A DNA stretch of 17,311 bases from an uncultured Collinsella sp. (GTDB lineage Bacteria > Actinomycetota > Coriobacteriia > Coriobacteriales > Coriobacteriaceae), in assembly GCA_900752275.1 (NCBI GenBank), contig CAADUS010000133.1, positions 1-17,311 of the forward strand, given 5' to 3'. The translations under genes and the position numbers were made by a program. Positions 15,701 to 17,311 of this stretch are shown here, piece after piece (the first letter of the stretch is position 1; each line of letters opens with the position of its first letter). The notes below the pieces were generated by a model that saw nothing but the letters and a program-made list of their open reading frames with translations, did not search any database and was not told the DNA's origin.

Positions 15701-16581
15701 TCGTCGACCTTGGCGTTCATGCCGATGCACATGATGACGTCCTGCACGGGCGCGTCCTCGCGGCGCAGGTAGTGAAAGTCGTTGGTAGCAATGACCTTGA
15801 CGCCCACCTGTTTGGCGATGTCGATGAGCGTACGGTCCATCTGCTCGTCGGTCAGGCCATTATCGGTGGTAATGCCGTGTTCCTGAATCTCGATATAGAA
15901 GTCGCCGGGATCGAAGGTGTCGCGGAAGGTTTCGGCCCACTTGATGGCGCCTTCCATGTCGCCGCGGTCGATGTATTTGGGGATGATGCCCGCGATGCAG
16001 GCGCTCGTGCAGATCATGCCCTTGGCGTGGCGGCGCAGGTTGTCGAGCGTCACGCGCGGCTTGTAGTAAAAGCCCTGCACGGCGGCCTCGGAAACCGTCT
16101 GCATCAGGTTGACGTAGCCCTCCTGGTCCTTGGCCAGAAGGATCATGTGGTAGAGCTCGGGCTTGTGGTCGCGGGCAAGGGTCTCGTCCGGCGTAAAGTA
16201 GACCTCGCAGCCAAAGATGGGTTTGATGACCAGGGGCGGCTTGAGCTCGTCGATATTGCCCTTCTCGTCCCACATGGCCATGTCCTTCACATACTGGGCA
16301 TGCTCGCGCGGGTTTTCCTCGGGATCGGGCTCCACCAGCTCGTCACGACGGTCCTTTTCCAAGAAGGCCTTGTCGTGGCTCCAGGTTTTGTACTCGGGCG
16401 TGTTGTGGTTGACGGCGTCGCAGGCCAGCGCCAGGTCGGGCACGCCATACATGTAGCCGTGGTCGGTAATGGCCACGGCGGGCATGCCCAGCTCAACGGC
16501 ACGGTTGACCATATCCTGGATACGGGTTGCGCCGTCGAGCATGGAAAAGACAGTGTGGTTGTGCAGATGGACGAATGCCAT
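12778..16581 (-). CDS. dnaE: DNA polymerase III subunit alpha
   Basis: This is the replicative C-family polymerase catalytic subunit, 1267 residues, longer than the E. coli protein of about 1160. The N-terminal PHP domain (about 1-290) keeps the full set of metal ligands: H7, H9, D16, H41, E126, H145, C195, D268 and H270. It may therefore be a proofreading exonuclease, as known for mycobacterial DnaE1. An acidic insertion lies in it at about 55-118. Polymerase aspartates are in PDIDMDFDDERR (about 465-467) and KMDFLGLRTLTV (about 627). A probable beta-clamp motif QTSFFDMF is at about 1000, then an OB-fold (WWAGMVSSVSKRV to VVVFPKTY). The palm segment usually reading RRAMGKKK is RIRKPVAKKK here, with an insertion after it. 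The ATG has GGAG eight bases upstream. It probably heads a two-gene unit with the SNF2 helicase. Confidence 0.98.
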   Translation of the reverse strand: MAFVHLHNHTVFSMLDGATRIQDMVNRAVELGMPAVAITDHGYMYGVPDLALACDAVNHNTPEYKTWSHDKAFLEKDRRDELVEPDPEENPREHAQYVKDMAMWDEKGNIDELKPPLVIKPIFGCEVYFTPDETLARDHKPELYHMILLAKDQEGYVNLMQTVSEAAVQGFYYKPRVTLDNLRRHAKGMICTSACIAGIIPKYIDRGDMEGAIKWAETFRDTFDPGDFYIEIQEHGITTDNGLTDEQMDRTLIDIAKQVGVKVIATNDFHYLRREDAPVQDVIMCIGMNAKVDDPNRMRMTGSEFYMKTEEEMRAMFPYCPEACDNTLEIADKCYVELDWDSIILPRFPLLDPGETHESQFRRECEKGLRQHYGDDWATREIGGVNIKERFEYEYKVICDKGFAAYFLIVAEYVQWAKDNGIGVGPGRGSAAGAIVAYAMNITAFDPLENGLMFERFLSPQRTEMPDIDMDFDDERRLEVVEHVRQLYGPEKVTHVITYSTIKAKQAINDAARVLDYPVYMGQRLSKMVSSDPKVKLKQVLEKQPGKEDLFNPDFAEAYKKDDDARRIIDTALSIEGLTRGEGVHACAVLICRDPVNEHVPTKLDTKGGVEITQYEGHTVADMGLLKMDFLGLRTLTVISKAKANIKKNFGIDIKEEEIPFDDPEIFKLMGSGHTAGVFQVESAGMTATIKNMKPTEYKHVVALIALYRPGPLGAGMVSSYINRMNGKEPAVSYDDRLDDILGETYGTMVYQEQVMLISVEMCGFSKGESDSRIRKPVAKKKIKLLTSTVLHWEDGSDETTYDHWMNGAIKNNYTREVAQKIWDDVLEFASYAFNKSHSAGYAILVMQTAWLKAHYPHEYMAAVLTSYTGKTDKIVHYVSACRHDGIPVLSPDVNESGTEFTATKEGVRFGLAGIRGVGTGVAQAIIAEREAGGPFKTLHDFVERVDSSQANRRVIESLIKAGAFDSTGYPRRQMMHFVDKNNPENIIDAAVKRQKDRASGQTSFFDMFGDVEGSGFEVSVPDPDGQEWDRHLKLSQEKEVLGIYVSDHPLRPFEYALAKARDFSFSQIDTGYEVQNPTGGTINQEIPEGKALWWAGMVSSVSKRVTKNGDPMGIVQLEDMEGEATVVVFPKTYKEAEGYLYGEVDPETGAQLSDAFVRIKGKLERSDRGDQIIAQEIVPLELNEENNKPKVFEVMVPNSRFSQGNMARLATVLTANPGGDRVEIFIEQVDGRVLRAEVPAKVNARSIPLLAEAKAIVGNQGRVTVI

Positions 16582-16620
16582 GTGATGAGCTCCGATGCGG
16601 GTTCGTGTTCTGACTGAACG

Positions 16621-16626
16621 ATTTTA
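16621..16626 (-). promoter_or_regulatory. Probable -10 element of dnaE
   Basis: TAAAAT on the minus strand (16626-16621) lies 39 bases before the dnaE ATG and differs from TATAAT at one position. No good -35 is present at 16-18 bases (TTCGGG lies at 19). The AT-rich hexamer stands out in a GC-rich gap, and no LexA-type box accompanies it. Confidence 0.4.
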
Positions 16627-16681
16627 CCCCACGGCACGGACAGCACCCGAACCTAGCCAAACCCACACGGCTCCTCTTGAG

Positions 16682-16744
16682 TTGCGGTGAAATAGGTCCC
16701 GCCTGGGCCATCTGGGCCGCAATACAGGAACTATTCCACCGCAA
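16682..16744. repeat. 63-bp imperfect inverted repeat upstream of dnaE
   Basis: The 19 bases at 16682-16700 (TTGCGGTGAAATAGGTCCC) pair with 16726-16744 with one mismatch and two G-U pairs, around a 25-base centre. The centre holds a smaller palindrome, GGCC-ATCTG-GGCC (16707-16719). No U-tract follows on either strand, so it is not a standard intrinsic terminator, although it lies 12 bases past the stop of the upstream nuclease gene. Candidates are a dispersed palindromic repeat, an mRNA 3'-end stabiliser or a protein-binding site. Its sequence is unrelated to the element at 6502-6600. Confidence 0.75.
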
Positions 16745-16756
16745 GCTATCTGAGGG

Positions 16757-17311
16757 CTAGAGATTGTAGGTGACTACTTGGGGCTCGGCGGGATTGACGA
16801 AGAGAGTCGGATCGGCCTGCTCCACGCGAACGAACTTGACGGTCACAGCCTCAAAGCCCGCCCTGCGCAGAACGTCGGCGTAGACGCGCGCCTGCAGGGC
16901 GTGCTTCTCCTGCAGCTGTTCCGGCGTCTCGTCCGGCGCGCCGCCCGTCTTGTAGTCGATGACCAGCGCGCATGACGAATCCGCCGGGTTCGTCGCCAAA
17001 GCGTCGATGGCGCCCTCGGCATAAGCACCGTAGCGAGCGATGTCCTCGTCCTCGCAGCCCAGTGAAAAGAACGGCACCTCGGCGCGAACGCACGGCCACG
17101 CGAGCAAGTCGGCACGAACAGCCGACTTGAGCCAGCGGTCCAGGGCAACGTCGAAGCGCTCACGCTGCTCCGGCGTCAGGCACCACAGGCGCGCCAGCGC
17201 ATCGGCACGCTCAGCGGGCAGCGCATCGGCACCCATCTCGATCAGCCACTGGCAGGCGGCATGGAACGCCGAGCCCAGCGCCATGGGGTTGCCGGCGGGC
17301 TCAACGGCAGC
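16757..17311 (-). CDS. addA: C-terminal nuclease domain of an AddA-type (RecB-family) helicase-nuclease, 5' partial
   Basis: Only the last 184 residues are in the window; the frame is open to its edge. They form a PD-(D/E)XK nuclease of the RecB/Cas4 superfamily. It has the GSAFH histidine (H17 of the fragment), E78 in AEVPFF, D103 in GAIDAL, the D119-Y120-K121 catalytic segment (VIDYKTGG), and the later Q140-x3-Y144 motif. Such domains end the AddA/RecB subunits that process double-strand breaks before RecA loading. No C-terminal iron-sulfur cysteine cluster of the AddB type is seen, which favours AddA over AddB. The helicase part lies outside, so this rests on the nuclease domain alone. It reads toward dnaE with about 175 bases between, including an inverted repeat. 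A double-strand-break nuclease beside dnaE and near ruvCAB fits a replication-repair neighbourhood. Confidence 0.8.
   Translation of the reverse strand, partial: AAVEPAGNPMALGSAFHAACQWLIEMGADALPAERADALARLWCLTPEQRERFDVALDRWLKSAVRADLLAWPCVRAEVPFFSLGCEDEDIARYGAYAEGAIDALATNPADSSCALVIDYKTGGAPDETPEQLQEKHALQARVYADVLRRAGFEAVTVKFVRVEQADPTLFVNPAEPQVVTYNL

Noticed and set aside
13435..16617. A 1060-codon open frame on the plus strand opposite dnaE
   Set aside because: It is the exact antisense shadow of a highly conserved gene. In GC-rich coding DNA with strong third-position bias, stops are rare in this antisense frame. The translation has no recognisable domains and no good ribosome binding site.
16600..16622. 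Possible LexA box upstream of dnaE (GTTC and GAAC half-sites)
   Set aside because: The half-sites are in the inverted order (GTTC-N5-GAAC) and wrong spacing for GAAC-N4-GTTC.

Overview
The window is about 17.3 kb of GC-rich DNA, roughly 60% G+C by eye, densely packed with housekeeping genes. It most resembles an anaerobic high-GC Gram-positive of the class Coriobacteriia, probably Collinsella or a close relative. That placement is an inference. It rests on codon bias, Gram-positive ribosome binding sites (AAAGGA, GGAGG), a GAAC-N4-GTTC type LexA box, a superoxide reductase suited to anaerobes, a formate-tetrahydrofolate ligase and an actinobacterial-style DnaE. No rRNA or marker gene is present to prove it.

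Layout, left to right. A 5'-truncated cation diffusion facilitator of manganese-exporter type (plus strand, 3-1136) converges with everything else, which is on the minus strand. Read in its own direction, the minus strand carries: the 3' end of an AddA-type helicase-nuclease (17311-16757); dnaE (16581-12778), followed 38 nt later by a large SWIM-SNF2 helicase (12739-9266); a small superoxide reductase (9099-8737) with its own terminator; a 657-residue protein built like glutamine-dependent NAD synthetase but lacking catalytic motifs in both halves (8619-6646); the ruvC-ruvA-ruvB operon (6365-4157), with one-base TGATG overlaps and a LexA box at its promoter; fhs (4010-2343), with its own promoter and terminator; and a membrane-anchored low-complexity protein with a PASTA-like outer domain and a 7-residue repeat tail (2162-1155).

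Functionally this is a DNA replication and repair neighbourhood (AddA-type nuclease, DnaE, SNF2 translocase, RuvCAB) interleaved with one-carbon metabolism, oxygen defence and metal homeostasis. No mobile element gene, tRNA, rRNA or CRISPR array is visible. No stretch longer than about 280 nt lacks a gene.

The items most worth a second look are: (i) a strongly folded palindromic element of about 100 bp at 6502-6600 in the nitrilase/ruvC gap, followed by a near-perfect intrinsic terminator pointing the opposite way to both flanking genes; (ii) the apparent double pseudoenzyme related to NAD synthetase; (iii) a second, unrelated 63-bp inverted repeat upstream of dnaE; and (iv) the PASTA-like membrane protein with three repeated threonine motifs that resemble kinase/FHA sites. 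The two intergenic palindromes could be members of dispersed repeat families, which only a genome-wide search could settle.
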